Assembly: GCF_022014235.1 (NCBI RefSeq)
Contig: NZ_JAKLTD010000001.1
Location: 76,743-122,732, forward strand
DNA: 45,990 nucleotides
Origin: Methanothermobacter sp. K4
GTDB lineage: Archaea; Methanobacteriota; Methanobacteria; Methanobacteriales; Methanothermobacteraceae
Reading direction: 5' to 3'
The translations under genes were made by a program, and so were the position numbers. A model generated the notes under the pieces. It did not search any database. It was not told the origin of the DNA and saw only the letters and a list, made by a program, of their open reading frames with translations. This document shows, one piece after another, positions 1-10,176 of this stretch (position 1 is the stretch's first letter; the number at the start of each line of letters is the position of its first letter).

Positions 1-2718
1 TCTTCGCGGAGTTCTTCAATCGTTCAATTTCAATCCCATTTTGGTCTGATTTTAACTCAGTCTTTTTTCTTCGCGGAGTTCTTCAATCGTTCAATTTCAA
101 TCCCATTTTGGTCTGATTTTAACGAAATTGAGGAAGTAAAGAAGCGGATAATTGATAATTTCAATCCCATTTTGGTCTGATTTTAACACTATGCGGCTGG
201 GTACCCACTAAGCCCTATTGCAACATTTCAATCCCATTTTGGTCTGATTTTAACCCTATGTTTGGAACCCATAAAACCCACTTTCAGGAATTTCAATCCC
301 ATTTTGGTCTGATTTTAACTCGTCAGCGCGGTCTGATCTCTTCAGATGAAGTTGATTTCAATCCCATTTTGGTCTGATTTTAACCAGCACTATCCGTTCT
401 TAGCCATATCTGTTTTGATGGATTTCAATCCCATTTTGGTCTGATTTTAACCATCATCGGTGGCATCGTAAACCCTGATAAGAGCTTTTATTTCAATCCC
501 ATTTTGGTCTGATTTTAACCTTTGCGAGCTTTATAGCAATATTAACCTTTGTTAATTTCAATCCCATTTTGGTCTGATTTTAACTCTCTGTTTCTGGACC
601 TCATATTTTTTTTCTCTGTTTCATTTCAATCCCATTTTGGTCTGATTTTAACTGATATAGAAGAACGAATAATGCCATATGCGAGAGCATTTCAATCCCA
701 TTTTGGTCTGATTTTAACATAAGAGTCTTAGCGAAGAAGAAATTAAAATTCTTATTTCAATCCCATTTTGGTCTGATTTTAACAAGCATCAGTTTAGGGC
801 GCATCTCAGCAAAAATATTTCAATCCCATTTTGGTCTGATTTTAACCCTGAAGCGCATGTGGTGATGGCCTGGCTCTATGAGAATTTCAATCCCATTTTG
901 GTCTGATTTTAACGTGGTGTGTGGGAGGGTGGTTGCCGGTGCCAGAAACATTTCAATCCCATTTTGGTCTGATTTTAACTCATAAGGTGCTTGTGAAGCA
1001 TCTGACTTGACCCGTTAATTTCAATCCCATTTTGGTCTGATTTTAACCCAATCTGAGAGAGTTCCGTGCCGAAGTTGAAAGCGATTTCAATCCCATTTTG
1101 GTCTGATTTTAACAGGATCGTAAGGTCCTCCTCGACCTCATCCGGATCGTATTTCAATCCCATTTTGGTCTGATTTTAACACACTTATGTCCACGTCCTC
1201 TCCCAGATACCAATTTATTTCAATCCCATTTTGGTCTGATTTTAACGATTAACATGGAGTGGATATGCAAAAAAGTTACTATCATTTCAATCCCATTTTG
1301 GTCTGATTTTAACGTTTTGCTTCGGGGTTGGCAGGTTTAACTGTGAATATTTCAATCCCATTTTGGTCTGATTTTAACAGAACATACAAAGCAATAAAAA
1401 AGAATTAAAAAATATTTCAATCCCATTTTGGTCTGATTTTAACTCTTGATATAAGCTTTCAGACGCCCCACCAGGACGATATTTCAATCCCATTTTGGTC
1501 TGATTTTAACGGGAACTTCCAAGATTGTAAAGATTGTGACATTACAAATGAATTTCAATCCCATTTTGGTCTGATTTTAACACTTCTATTTGAAGAGGAT
1601 GGGGCCTCCTGTTGTTTTTATTTCAATCCCATTTTGGTCTGATTTTAACCGATTGACTGCAAACGGAGAAGAGTCACTAATACTTCATTTCAATCCCATT
1701 TTGGTCTGATTTTAACAAGCCGGACGGGCCCTCAGAACCACCGTCCGACATAAATTTCAATCCCATTTTGGTCTGATTTTAACCATAGTATAATCTCACA
1801 CCACTATCATAGAGGTTCACACATTTCAATCCCATTTTGGTCTGATTTTAACACACACGCTTTTACGAATTCTGGGAAAAGGAGGACTTATTTCAATCCC
1901 ATTTTGGTCTGATTTTAACAAGAAGAAATAAAAAACTACATAGAACAGTTAAACAAATTTCAATCCCATTTTGGTCTGATTTTAACAACACTATGAAGTT
2001 TAGCAACTTTGCACAACTTTGTATTTCAATCCCATTTTGGTCTGATTTTAACCACCAAGTTCAGGGCAATAGCCTCAGCAAAGTACGAGAAAAATTTCAA
2101 TCCCATTTTGGTCTGATTTTAACTTGAAAAAAAGTTAGCTCAAGCGGAAATTTTAGAAAAATTTCAATCCCATTTTGGTCTGATTTTAACTATCCATTTC
2201 ATCATCATTTAATTGAACATGAGTCCATATTTCAATCCCATTTTGGTCTGATTTTAACAAATACGCGTCACAGAAGACGCTCTCAAAGAACTCCATTTCA
2301 ATCCCATTTTGGTCTGATTTTAACCCACCTGCCAGGCCTTACTCCACCCATGAGTGAACATTTCAATCCCATTTTGGTCTGATTTTAACCCACCTTTTAA
2401 AAAGATCATTGGTGAGATTGAGGATTTCAATCCCATTTTGGTCTGATTTTAACAGTGATGAGGATTATGAGGAGGAACAGGTATTCAGATTTCAATCCCA
2501 TTTTGGTCTGATTTTAACGTGTTGTGTTTTCCTCCTTGTACTCATCTTGCTGTGTCATTTCAATCCCATTTTGGTCTGATTTTAACGTGGAACACGGCCT
2601 GAGGAAGGCAATATCAAGGATGATTTCAATCCCATTTTGGTCTGATTTTAACTGGACACTAAAAACAACAAATTCATCATCCTCACCCATTTCAATCCCA
2701 TTTTGGTCTGATTTTAAC
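1..2718 (-). CRISPR. CRISPR array, 41 repeats, truncated at the left window edge
   Basis: Forty-one copies of one 30-bp repeat, reading ATTTCAATCCCATTTT...GATTTTAAC on the + strand, begin at 27, 94, 158, 225, 290 and so on to 2689. I saw no mismatched copy. The 40 complete spacers are 33-41 nt, mostly 35-38; positions 1-26 are a partial spacer. On the minus strand the repeat starts GTTAAAATC and ends ATTGAAAT, the usual archaeal orientation in which the last eight bases form the crRNA 5' handle. The AT-rich flank on the right is therefore the leader, and transcription runs leftwards. No cas genes are in the window, so the type cannot be read here. The partial first spacer repeats the last 26 nt of the next one, and spacer 2053-2093 resembles a gene of the prophage in this window. 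Confidence 0.98.
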
Positions 2719-2860
2719 AGGGCGGATTTTTTCTCTATTTGACCTGTATCACTCTGAAATTTCTCCTCTCAGACTTATAAATCTGTCGATCCCCAATAAT
2801 GCAGTTCATTTATATTGATAGACGACTTCCTTTAAGGCTTTATAATTAAAAAATAAAGAT
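2719..2860 (-). promoter_or_regulatory. Candidate CRISPR leader and pre-crRNA promoter
   Basis: This AT-rich sequence abuts the last repeat on the side expected for the leader. On the minus strand, TATA-like boxes occur near 2773-2781 (TTTATAAG) and 2809-2818 (ATATAAAT). The nearer one would start transcription roughly 30 nt before the first repeat. No promoter is proven; the assignment rests on repeat polarity and box position. Confidence 0.55.
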
Positions 2861-3346
2861 CATGAATAATTTAAAAAATTAAAATCAGAATTTTAGCGAG
2901 ATAAAAAGTTAAAAATGAATTATTAGGCATTTTAATGATAAAATAAGCTTAAAATAACATAGGGTTATTATAAAAGGCTGGCTGAAAAATGGTCAAAATC
3001 TTCTGGAGGATATCACTTCAATGGCCCTAAAAAATAATTTTATTTGATTAAAATCTTTAAAAATAATTTTTAGTGTGATATACGACTATTGAAATCATTA
3101 AGACTGTTTTATGATTTCATAGAGTTTATTTGAATTTCCATCAATCAATCAAAATCTTTTAAATCATTATAACCTAAAAAAACAAAATTTAAGAAATCAT
3201 ATGGATCATTAACAGCCCTCTGTTGTGGATTGAGAAGGTGAAAATCAATAATGAAGAGTCACCAGAAGACCTCTTCATAACTATTTTTAAGTGGTCACTC
3301 CAACTATTTATCTAAAGTCAATGAATTAAGTTAACCCGGTGATACC
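2861..3346. other. AT-rich intergenic region between CRISPR leader and hydrolase gene
   Basis: About 490 bp without a credible open reading frame on either strand. The sequence is strongly A/T-rich with short A and T runs. The right end carries a TATA-like box near 3304-3312 and a GGTGAT ribosome binding site at 3337-3342 for the gene that starts at 3347. I see no RNA gene or longer repeat in it. Confidence 0.5.
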
Positions 3347-4600
3347 ATGCCATATAATGTTAAAGACATTTCACTTGCCCCTCAGGGCAAAAAGAAGATC
3401 CAGTGGGTTCAGGAACACATGCCTGTGCTTGAAAGGATCAAGAGGGACTTCTCAGAGGAAAAACCCTTCAAGGGGATCACAGTAGCCTCATGCCTCCATA
3501 TAGAACCAAAGACCATAAACCTTGGACTCACCCTCCTGGCGGGTGGTGCGGAGGTTGCCATGACAGGGTGCAACCCCCTATCAACCCAGGATGATGCAGC
3601 CGCCGCCGGAGCAAAAATGGGCCTCAACATGTACGGCTGGCGCGGTGAAACCACCGAGGAATACTATGAAAACATACACCGTGTCCTTGACCATGAACCG
3701 GACATCCTCATCGACGACGGGGCAGACATGATATTCCTCGTCCACAGGGAAAGGAGGGAACTCCTGGATGGAATAATAGGTGCCTGTGAGGAGACAACAA
3801 CCGGGATACACCGACTAAGGGCCATGGCAGACGATGGTGCCCTTGAATTTCCAGTCATGGCCGTGAACGACGCCTACACAAAGTACCTCTTCGACAACCG
3901 CTACGGGACCGGCCAGTCAACATTTGACTCCATAATGGGGACCACCAACATGCTCATAGCAGGCAAAACCGTGGTGGTGTGTGGATATGGTTGGTGCGGG
4001 CGCGGAATAGCCCTGAGGGCCCACGGTCTTGGTGCGAACGTCATAGTAACCGAAGTTAACCCCATAAGGGCACTTGAGGCCCGTATGGATGGATTCAGGG
4101 TTATGAGGGTCTCAGAGGCAGTTAAACATGCAGACATACTCGTAACCGCAACAGGAAACACTGATGTGGTTGCAGGTGATGATTTCATGAACATGAAGGA
4201 CGGGTGTGTGATGGCAAATGCAGGTCACTTCAACGTTGAAATAAACAGGAAAGACCTTGAAAGGTTATCAGAGGAGAATAGGCTGGTTAAGGAGGATATA
4301 GAGGTGTTCATCATGCCTGATGGGCGCAAATTATACCTCCTTGCCGAGGGAAGACTCGTGAATCTTGCCTCAGAGAGGGGTCAGGGCCACCCTGCAGAGA
4401 TAATGGACATGAGCTTTGCAATGCAGGCACTATCAGCGAGACACCTCCTCAGTGAAAAACCTGAACCAGGCGTCTACAGGGCCCCTGATGAGATAGACCT
4501 GCGGGTTGCGGAGATGAAACTGGAGGCCATGGGAATCCAGATCGATGAACTGACAGAGAAACAGATAAGGTACCTTGAAAACTGGGAAGAGGGGACATAG
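3347..4600 (+). CDS. ahcY: S-adenosylhomocysteine hydrolase family protein, probably S-inosyl-homocysteine hydrolase
   Basis: A 417-residue member of the adenosylhomocysteinase family. An NAD-binding GxGxxG loop (GYGWCGRG) is at residues 213-220, and the family motif GHFNVEI lies in the C-terminal half. The protein ends in a RYLENW-type tail instead of the KPDHYRY tail of classical AdoHcy hydrolases. The family removes homocysteine from the product of SAM-dependent methylation so that methionine can be remade. In methanogens the M. jannaschii homologue MJ1388 was reported to prefer S-inosylhomocysteine, made by prior deamination, so the usual annotation may be imprecise here; this transfer is inference. 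The ATG start follows GGTGAT by four bases. The next gene overlaps or abuts this one, suggesting co-transcription. Confidence 0.92.
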   Translation: MPYNVKDISLAPQGKKKIQWVQEHMPVLERIKRDFSEEKPFKGITVASCLHIEPKTINLGLTLLAGGAEVAMTGCNPLSTQDDAAAAGAKMGLNMYGWRGETTEEYYENIHRVLDHEPDILIDDGADMIFLVHRERRELLDGIIGACEETTTGIHRLRAMADDGALEFPVMAVNDAYTKYLFDNRYGTGQSTFDSIMGTTNMLIAGKTVVVCGYGWCGRGIALRAHGLGANVIVTEVNPIRALEARMDGFRVMRVSEAVKHADILVTATGNTDVVAGDDFMNMKDGCVMANAGHFNVEINRKDLERLSEENRLVKEDIEVFIMPDGRKLYLLAEGRLVNLASERGQGHPAEIMDMSFAMQALSARHLLSEKPEPGVYRAPDEIDLRVAEMKLEAMGIQIDELTEKQIRYLENWEEGT

Positions 4601-4610
4601 GAGGAAGAAG

Positions 4611-5231
4611 TTGGGTTTCTTCAGGATGATAGATAAGGGAGAAGGTCCTGTAAGGCTCTTTGTTGGTGGTGTGCATGGAAAGGAGGGTCTCACAGCTATA
4701 AGGGCCCTCAAGATGCTTGGTTTCAATGACATCAGGAGGGGAAAGCTGATAATATACAGCTGTAACCCCACAGAGTACATGAGTACACTTGACCCCAACT
4801 ATTACAGAAGCCAGCAGGGGATGGAGATAATAGGCCTCATAGAGAAGTACCGGCCATCAACATACCTGGAGGCCCACTGCTACAGGGAGGAGAGCTACGG
4901 CAGGTTAACGGATCCCTCAAGGAGGAGCCGTGATGGTGTCCCTCCCCTCATAGAACTGGAGAAAGGTGTCCTGATAGGCTCGGTGTCACCCCACATACGC
5001 AAGAAACTCTTCAGGCGCGAGGATATCTGCCTCACCATTGAAATGCCCTGTCTAAGGAGTTCCAAAGAAGAAGTTGATGGACTTGAGGTTTACGTGAATT
5101 TCCTTAAGACTGTTGCATCATCAGAGACCCGTGAAGAACTGGAAGAGCGCCTTGGCAGGAGATACCCGGAACAGGTTGAAACCGCAAGGAGATACGCCAG
5201 GGAGTTCTTTGGGGAATACCCGCCATTCTAG
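4611..5231 (+). CDS. DUF2119-like protein, putative M14-type zinc metallopeptidase or amidohydrolase
   Basis: A protein of about 206 residues from the TTG at 4611, which has AGGAGG six bases upstream. The frame stays open to a TTG at 4575 inside the hydrolase gene, and ATG 4626 is another option. It has GGVHGKEG, which looks like the HxxE zinc motif of the M14/aspartoacylase fold, then YLEAHC as a plausible third zinc ligand, and LTIEMPC near the expected catalytic glutamate (TxExP-like). I recall the family as uncharacterised archaeal DUF2119; the peptidase role is inferred from the motifs. It directly follows the SAM-recycling hydrolase, so a linked substrate is possible but unproven. Confidence 0.7.
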   Translation: MGFFRMIDKGEGPVRLFVGGVHGKEGLTAIRALKMLGFNDIRRGKLIIYSCNPTEYMSTLDPNYYRSQQGMEIIGLIEKYRPSTYLEAHCYREESYGRLTDPSRRSRDGVPPLIELEKGVLIGSVSPHIRKKLFRREDICLTIEMPCLRSSKEEVDGLEVYVNFLKTVASSETREELEERLGRRYPEQVETARRYAREFFGEYPPF

Positions 5232-5287
5232 ATGAACACTGGAAAATTATTTTAATGAATAAAAGAGGTAATGGATTACCTTAGTCG

Positions 5288-7276
5288 ATGTCCGGGGTGG
5301 ATACTATCAGTGTGAAATCATACATAAAGAGACTTATTAAACTTGTTGAGATGGAGAGGGAGGCGGAGATAAACGCCATGATGAATGAGATAAGGAGGCT
5401 GTCCCCCCAGAAGCGTGAAAGGATAGGAAGGGCCATAAATGGCCTTAACGGTAAGGTAACCGGACGTGAACTTGGATTCCATCTCGTGAAATACGGTAGG
5501 AGGGAACCCATAGATACCCAGATATCAGTGGGTGACCTTGTCCTGATAAGCCGTGGGAACCCCCTCAGAAGTGACCTCACAGGTACCGTGGCTGCGAAGG
5601 GTAAACGCTTCATTGTGGTGGCACTTGAAAATGTCCCCAGATGGGCCCTTAGGAATGTCAGGGTGGACCTATACGCCAATGACATAACATTCCAGAGGAT
5701 GATAGACAACCTCAGGGGTGCGGGAAGGAATGTGTTCAGGGTTTTAAGGTTTCTGCTTGGGGATGAAAAGCCATCTGGTCACCAGATGGTTGAATTTGAA
5801 CCCGTGGACCCTGAACTCAACAGGTCCCAGAGGGAGGCCATAATGAGGGCCCTGGGGTCAGATGACTTCTTCCTTATACACGGGCCCTTCGGTACAGGGA
5901 AGACCCGTACACTCCATGAACTCATAAGGCAGGAGGTCAGGAGGGGTAACCGTGTCCTGGTGACGGCTGAGAGCAATGCTGCAGTTGATAACCTCCTTGA
6001 GGGAATCGCCGGTCAGCTGAGGTGTGTTCGTCTCGGACACCCCCAGAGGGTCTCCAGGACCAACCTGCAGGAGACACTCGCATATAAACTCGAGAACCAC
6101 CCCGACTACATGAGGGTCCTCGAATACCAGGAGAGGATTGACAGGCTCATTGAGGAGCGTGAAAGGCACCATAAACCCACCCCACAGTTGCGCAGGGGAC
6201 TTTCAGACAGTCAGATAATGATCAACGCCACAAAGAGGAGGGGTGCCCGGGGTATATCCCCAAATGTGATGATATCCATGGCCCGCTGGATAGAGGTCAA
6301 CCAGCAGATAGACGAACTCCACAGGAAGATGCAGGAGATTGAAGTTGAAATCGTTGACAGGATAATCCGTAACAGCCAGGTTGTCCTTGCAACAAACTCC
6401 TCAGCGGCCCTTGAGTACATAGATAATGTGAAGTTTGATGTTGCAATTGTTGATGAGGCATCCCAGGCCACAATCCCCAGCATACTCATACCACTCTCAC
6501 GTGCACCAAGGTTCGTGCTGGCAGGGGACCACCGACAGCTTCCACCAACCATACTGAACCCTGATACCTCTGAACTGGAGGTGACACTCTTTGAGGAGCT
6601 GATAGGGTCATACCCTGAGAATTCATGGATGCTCAACTGTCAGTACCGTATGAACCCTGATATAATGGAGTTCCCAAACAGGGAGTTCTATGGTGGGAGG
6701 ATAAGGGCCCATCCCTCCCTTGAGGAAATCTCAATATGTGATGTTATATCCTCTGAAATCCCTGACTCCATGCCACACAGAAAACTTGCAGAAAAGGAAC
6801 CTGTCATCTTTATTGATACCTCAAAGGTTGGGACGGGTGAGAGGAGGCTAAAGGGCTCAACATCAATTCAGAACCCCCTTGAGGCTGACCTTGCAGTCAT
6901 AATCGCAGGTGCACTCATGAGGATGGGTGTGAAAGAAGAGGAGATCGGTATAATAACACCCTACGATGACCAGGTGGACCTGATATCCTCCATGACCGAT
7001 GTTGAGGTTAACAGTGTGGATGGATTCCAGGGACGTGAGAGGGAGGTCATCATCATCTCAATGGTTAGAAGTAACAGTGAAGGTAACATAGGTTTCCTGA
7101 GGGACCTCAGGAGGCTCAATGTTTCACTTACACGGGCAAGGCGCAAGCTCATAATAATAGGTGATACCAGCACCCTCTCATCCCACCCCTCCTACAGGAG
7201 ACTGATTGAATTCTGCAGGGAAAGGGGATTCCTCTATGAACCCTCAGCTGATGATCTGAGGGATTGGAGTCCATGA
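5288..7276 (+). CDS. Superfamily 1 (UPF1/DNA2-like) helicase
   Basis: A 662-residue helicase. The N-terminal about 190 residues hold a beta-rich insert typical of the IGHMBP2/UPF1 group. Core motifs follow in order: Walker A GPFGTGKT (199-206), motif Ia ESNAAVDN, Walker B VDEASQ (about 387), motif [12 protein letters not shown] (about 414), motif [10 protein letters not shown], motif V VDGFQGRE, and motif VI SLTRARR (about 613). It should couple ATP hydrolysis to 5'-3' unwinding of DNA or RNA; the substrate cannot be told from sequence. The ATG at 5288 was chosen because a purine-rich GAGGTAATGG stretch lies upstream and the N-terminus is plausible. The gene converges with fen, leaving only three bases between them. 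Confidence 0.9.
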   Translation: MSGVDTISVKSYIKRLIKLVEMEREAEINAMMNEIRRLSPQKRERIGRAINGLNGKVTGRELGFHLVKYGRREPIDTQISVGDLVLISRGNPLRSDLTGTVAAKGKRFIVVALENVPRWALRNVRVDLYANDITFQRMIDNLRGAGRNVFRVLRFLLGDEKPSGHQMVEFEPVDPELNRSQREAIMRALGSDDFFLIHGPFGTGKTRTLHELIRQEVRRGNRVLVTAESNAAVDNLLEGIAGQLRCVRLGHPQRVSRTNLQETLAYKLENHPDYMRVLEYQERIDRLIEERERHHKPTPQLRRGLSDSQIMINATKRRGARGISPNVMISMARWIEVNQQIDELHRKMQEIEVEIVDRIIRNSQVVLATNSSAALEYIDNVKFDVAIVDEASQATIPSILIPLSRAPRFVLAGDHRQLPPTILNPDTSELEVTLFEELIGSYPENSWMLNCQYRMNPDIMEFPNREFYGGRIRAHPSLEEISICDVISSEIPDSMPHRKLAEKEPVIFIDTSKVGTGERRLKGSTSIQNPLEADLAVIIAGALMRMGVKEEEIGIITPYDDQVDLISSMTDVEVNSVDGFQGREREVIIISMVRSNSEGNIGFLRDLRRLNVSLTRARRKLIIIGDTSTLSSHPSYRRLIEFCRERGFLYEPSADDLRDWSP

Positions 7277-7279
7277 TCT

Positions 7280-8266
7280 TTAGAACCAGTCCTCAAGGCT
7301 TTTCTGTGTGAATGAAGCCCTTTCAATTTTTTTAAGCGCCACCATTACCCGTTCCTCTGAAAACCCATGCTCACCGCAGAGGAACTCTATGACCCCTTCC
7401 CTATCGGGTTTTCTCCATCTGAGTTCATAGTCCCCTGTCACGTCAGGTTCGAGGAATATCCTCCTGAGGACCTCAGGGTCGCCTCCGATATCCCCATCCA
7501 CCTCGTCGATTACACCGAATACGTCATCCTTCTCCTTTATGAGTTTGAGTCCCCTCCTGGCACCTATCCCCTTTATTCCATCATTGAAGTCTGTTCCAAC
7601 GAGTAGTGCCAGGTCAACGAGCTGTTCATGGGTGATTGAAAGATTCCTGAGGGCAGATTCCAGTTCAATTATCTCTGGTTCCTCCAGTTTTCCGCTGAGT
7701 GTGAGGTTTCTCACGACCCTTGGGGCTCCGAAGAGGAGGCAGTCATAGTCCTGGGATGCCACTGCCCAGGCATCCCCCCTCCTGACAATGAATGATGCCT
7801 GCGCCTCACCTTCTCCTGGTGCCTGAACGTATGGGATCCCTAGGAGTTCAAGGAGCCTTTTGGAGCTTTCAACTATATCCTGTGACATCCTTGAGGACCT
7901 CACAGCATACTTCCTTGCCCTCTCGATATCCCCCTCCTCAAGGGCCCTCCTCCATTCAATTTCAGACTTCTTTCGGGTTTCAATACGCCTTGTAACTGTT
8001 TCGCCCTTCAGGTGATGGGATTTCCCATCAAAAACATAGGCCACCCTTATATCCCTCTCCATCACCGCCGCTGTCCTGTAGAGTATGCCGCTGAGGTGGG
8101 ATGTCACCCGCCCCTCTGAGTCCATGAGGGGTGTTCCATCCCTCTGTCTTATGCTTGAGAGGAACTGGTATATGCTGTTGGCTGCATCGACTGCAACGGT
8201 GCGTCCCCTGAGATCATCAAGCCTTATCTTCTCTGCTGATATTATATCCTTTAATTTGACTCCCAT
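7280..8266 (-). CDS. fen: Flap endonuclease 1 (FEN-1)
   Basis: A 328-residue structure-specific nuclease starting MGVKLKDII. The open frame extends 13 codons upstream, but this methionine matches the conserved archaeal FEN-1 start. The N-terminal region has TVAVDAANSIYQF with the first metal-binding aspartate, YVFDGK contributes another, the internal region has GEGEAQASF and SQDYDCLLFGA, and the H3TH region has DFNDGIKGIGARRG. The protein ends in QKSLEDWF, a PCNA-interacting PIP box. It removes 5' flaps during Okazaki fragment maturation and base excision repair. It lies 10 bases downstream of the DUF98 gene, so the two are likely co-transcribed leftwards. Confidence 0.96.
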   Translation of the reverse strand: MGVKLKDIISAEKIRLDDLRGRTVAVDAANSIYQFLSSIRQRDGTPLMDSEGRVTSHLSGILYRTAAVMERDIRVAYVFDGKSHHLKGETVTRRIETRKKSEIEWRRALEEGDIERARKYAVRSSRMSQDIVESSKRLLELLGIPYVQAPGEGEAQASFIVRRGDAWAVASQDYDCLLFGAPRVVRNLTLSGKLEEPEIIELESALRNLSITHEQLVDLALLVGTDFNDGIKGIGARRGLKLIKEKDDVFGVIDEVDGDIGGDPEVLRRIFLEPDVTGDYELRWRKPDREGVIEFLCGEHGFSEERVMVALKKIERASFTQKSLEDWF

Positions 8267-8276
8267 GGAAACACCG

Positions 8277-8819
8277 TTACCGGAATTCTTCCCTGAACCA
8301 GTCAAATGGGAAGGTCTCCTTTATCCTTATGAGTACCTCGTCCTGGTGAATTATGTTATAGGTCCTTGTGAGCATTGGGGAGTCTGTCTTGAATATTTCC
8401 CTGAGTTCTCTGGTGGGGCTTTCTATGTCAAGGATCTCTATCTCCCTTCGGGATTCTATACTGTGCTTCTTCAGTATCCTCCCTATGGGTATATCCGCCC
8501 TTATGAGGTCCTCTCTGAATCCATCATCAAGCCTTGATAGTGGTATGTATGACACCGCGTGTATCAGGGGCTCCCTGTTTCCTATGACAACCACCCGGTG
8601 ATTAACCATTTCCCCCGGGGATATTCTTAGTTTATCTGCGATTTCTGGAGTTGATGGTATGAATTCCTGTTTTATGGTCCTTATGGTTACTGTTCCCCTA
8701 AGTACGTCAAGTATCCTTGTTACCGAGCCATCTGTTGATAGCAGTATCTTCTGGGTGTTTGAGAGCCTCCCCATTATCCTCTCGATGCGTTCAATCTCCT
8801 CCATAACATTGACATCCAT
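8277..8819 (-). CDS. DUF98 / chorismate lyase-like protein
   Basis: A 180-residue protein resembling the DUF98 (Rv2949c-like) family. Visible hallmarks are LRGTVTIRTIKQEF near residue 40, and HRVVVIGNREPLIHAVSYIPLSRL, where a conserved arginine and the A..YIPL strand occur. The bacterial member removes pyruvate from chorismate to give 4-hydroxybenzoate; a role in aromatic precursor supply, such as for methanopterin, is possible but not shown. The ATG at 8819 follows GGAGG by about six bases; a second methionine five codons in is an alternative. It sits in a leftward run with fen downstream and hacA upstream. Confidence 0.7.
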   Translation of the reverse strand: MDVNVMEEIERIERIMGRLSNTQKILLSTDGSVTRILDVLRGTVTIRTIKQEFIPSTPEIADKLRISPGEMVNHRVVVIGNREPLIHAVSYIPLSRLDDGFREDLIRADIPIGRILKKHSIESRREIEILDIESPTRELREIFKTDSPMLTRTYNIIHQDEVLIRIKETFPFDWFREEFR

Positions 8820-8855
8820 TTCCTGCCTCCCTCATAATGCGGGTCTTCCCATTTT

Positions 8856-10112
8856 TTATTCAGGTGCGCTGATCACCCCTTTAACTGCAGATTCAGCCAC
8901 GACCGCCGGGTTGGCCAGGTAGACCTTTGATGATGGGTCTCCCATTCTTCCCCTGAAGTTCCTGTTGGTTGTGGCTATGCTAACCTCTTCTGGAGCCAGG
9001 ACACCCATGTGGGCCCCGAGACAGGGCCCGCAGCCGGGGTTGCAGACTATGGCCCCTGCCCTTATGAAGGCCTCTATTATCCCATCCTCCAGTGCCCTCA
9101 GGTAGATCTCCCTTGAGGCGGGTGCAACTATGAACCTCACATCATCATGAACCCTTCTATCTCCAAGGACCTCTGCTGCCATTTTGAGATCCTCGTAGCG
9201 GCCGTTTGTGCATGAACCAAGGAATGCCTCGTCTATGTGGGTTCCCTCAACCCTGTGAATAGGTGCGACGTTATCCACATCATCCGGACAGGCAACCTGT
9301 GGTTCGAGGTCAGAGACATCGAAGTGGTGGTCCTCCACGTACTGGCTGTCCCTATCTGAATGGTAAACCCTGAAGTCCCTCCCTGTCCGTGACTTTACAT
9401 ACTGGATTATCTCCCTGCTGGGTTCCATTATACCGTTTTTGGCCCCCATTTCAACTGCCATGTTACAGATGGTCATCCTTCCGGCAACGTCCATTGCATC
9501 AACCGTGCTTCCCGTGAACTCCACAGCCCGGTATGTTGCACCATCAACGCCAACTTCCCCTATGATTTTCAGTATAACATCCTTTGCTGTGGTGAACCCC
9601 TGCAGTTGGCCTGTAACCTCAATGCGCATTGCCTCGGGTACCATGAACCAGGTTTTTCCTGTGGCGAATACCATTGCCATGTCTGTGGCTCCCATTCCAG
9701 TTGCGAATGCACCGAATGCCCCGTATGTGCATGTGTGTGAGTCTGCACCCACTATAACCATTCCTGGGCGTACAAATCCCTTTTCAGGGAGGACCTGGTG
9801 GCATATGCCCTCAGCGTTCTTGAAGATATTACTTATCCCCTGTTCAGCCGCGAATTCAGATGTTACCCTCTGGAACTCTGCTGCTCCGATTGTGTTGGGT
9901 GGTACGTTGTGGTCGAATACCATGACTATCCCTTCAGGGTCCCATACCCTTTTGGGGCCTCCTCTTGAGGCTATCTCCCTGAATGTGTGGATTGTTGGGG
10001 GTGATGTGCCGTCGTGGGTCATTGCAAGGTCAACCCGGGCCTCTATTATCTCGCCAGGTGTAACCTCAGCCACTCCGGCTGCATCTGCAAGAATCTTCTC
10101 TGTGATGTTCAT
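8856..10112 (-). CDS. hacA: Homoaconitase / isopropylmalate isomerase large subunit
   Basis: A 418-residue aconitase-superfamily large subunit. It carries GADSHTCTYGAFGAFATGMG in the middle, SCTNGR with the first cluster cysteine, and GCGPC with the other two ligands of a [4Fe-4S] cluster. The long frame begins 12 codons upstream, but the ATG at 10112 (MNITEKI) follows GGTGG and matches the family start. The large subunits of LeuC and homoaconitase are hard to separate, and specificity is set by the small subunit, which is not in the window. The adjacent homocitrate synthase gene supports the chain-elongation route from 2-oxoglutarate to 2-oxosuberate for coenzyme B. Confidence 0.88.
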   Translation of the reverse strand: MNITEKILADAAGVAEVTPGEIIEARVDLAMTHDGTSPPTIHTFREIASRGGPKRVWDPEGIVMVFDHNVPPNTIGAAEFQRVTSEFAAEQGISNIFKNAEGICHQVLPEKGFVRPGMVIVGADSHTCTYGAFGAFATGMGATDMAMVFATGKTWFMVPEAMRIEVTGQLQGFTTAKDVILKIIGEVGVDGATYRAVEFTGSTVDAMDVAGRMTICNMAVEMGAKNGIMEPSREIIQYVKSRTGRDFRVYHSDRDSQYVEDHHFDVSDLEPQVACPDDVDNVAPIHRVEGTHIDEAFLGSCTNGRYEDLKMAAEVLGDRRVHDDVRFIVAPASREIYLRALEDGIIEAFIRAGAIVCNPGCGPCLGAHMGVLAPEEVSIATTNRNFRGRMGDPSSKVYLANPAVVAESAVKGVISAPE

Positions 10113-10176
10113 TTTAACCACCTGAAAACTATCTGAGGATACCTTCAATCCCTTCTCCGATATTCATCCAAACCAC

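Noticed and set aside
1048-1083. Spacer encoding LREFRAEV, similar to LAEFRAEA in the portal protein
   Set aside because: Only about 17 of the best 22 bases agree and the rest diverges; too weak to call a target.
1114-1150. Spacer with a DEVEED peptide similar to DELEED in the portal protein
   Set aside because: The match is a 10-base purine-rich run in a low-complexity acidic peptide and could be chance.
2454-2488. Spacer sharing ATTATGAGGA with the capsid gene end
   Set aside because: A ten-base identity with no extended peptide match is not enough.
975-2742. Open reading frames within the CRISPR array, including 975-1163 and 2524-2742
   Set aside because: They consist of translated repeats and spacers, with the same repeat-encoded peptide recurring at each repeat.
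9439-10125. Long rightward frame of 228 codons opposite hacA
   Set aside because: A shadow of the homoaconitase codon pattern on the other strand; composition is not protein-like.
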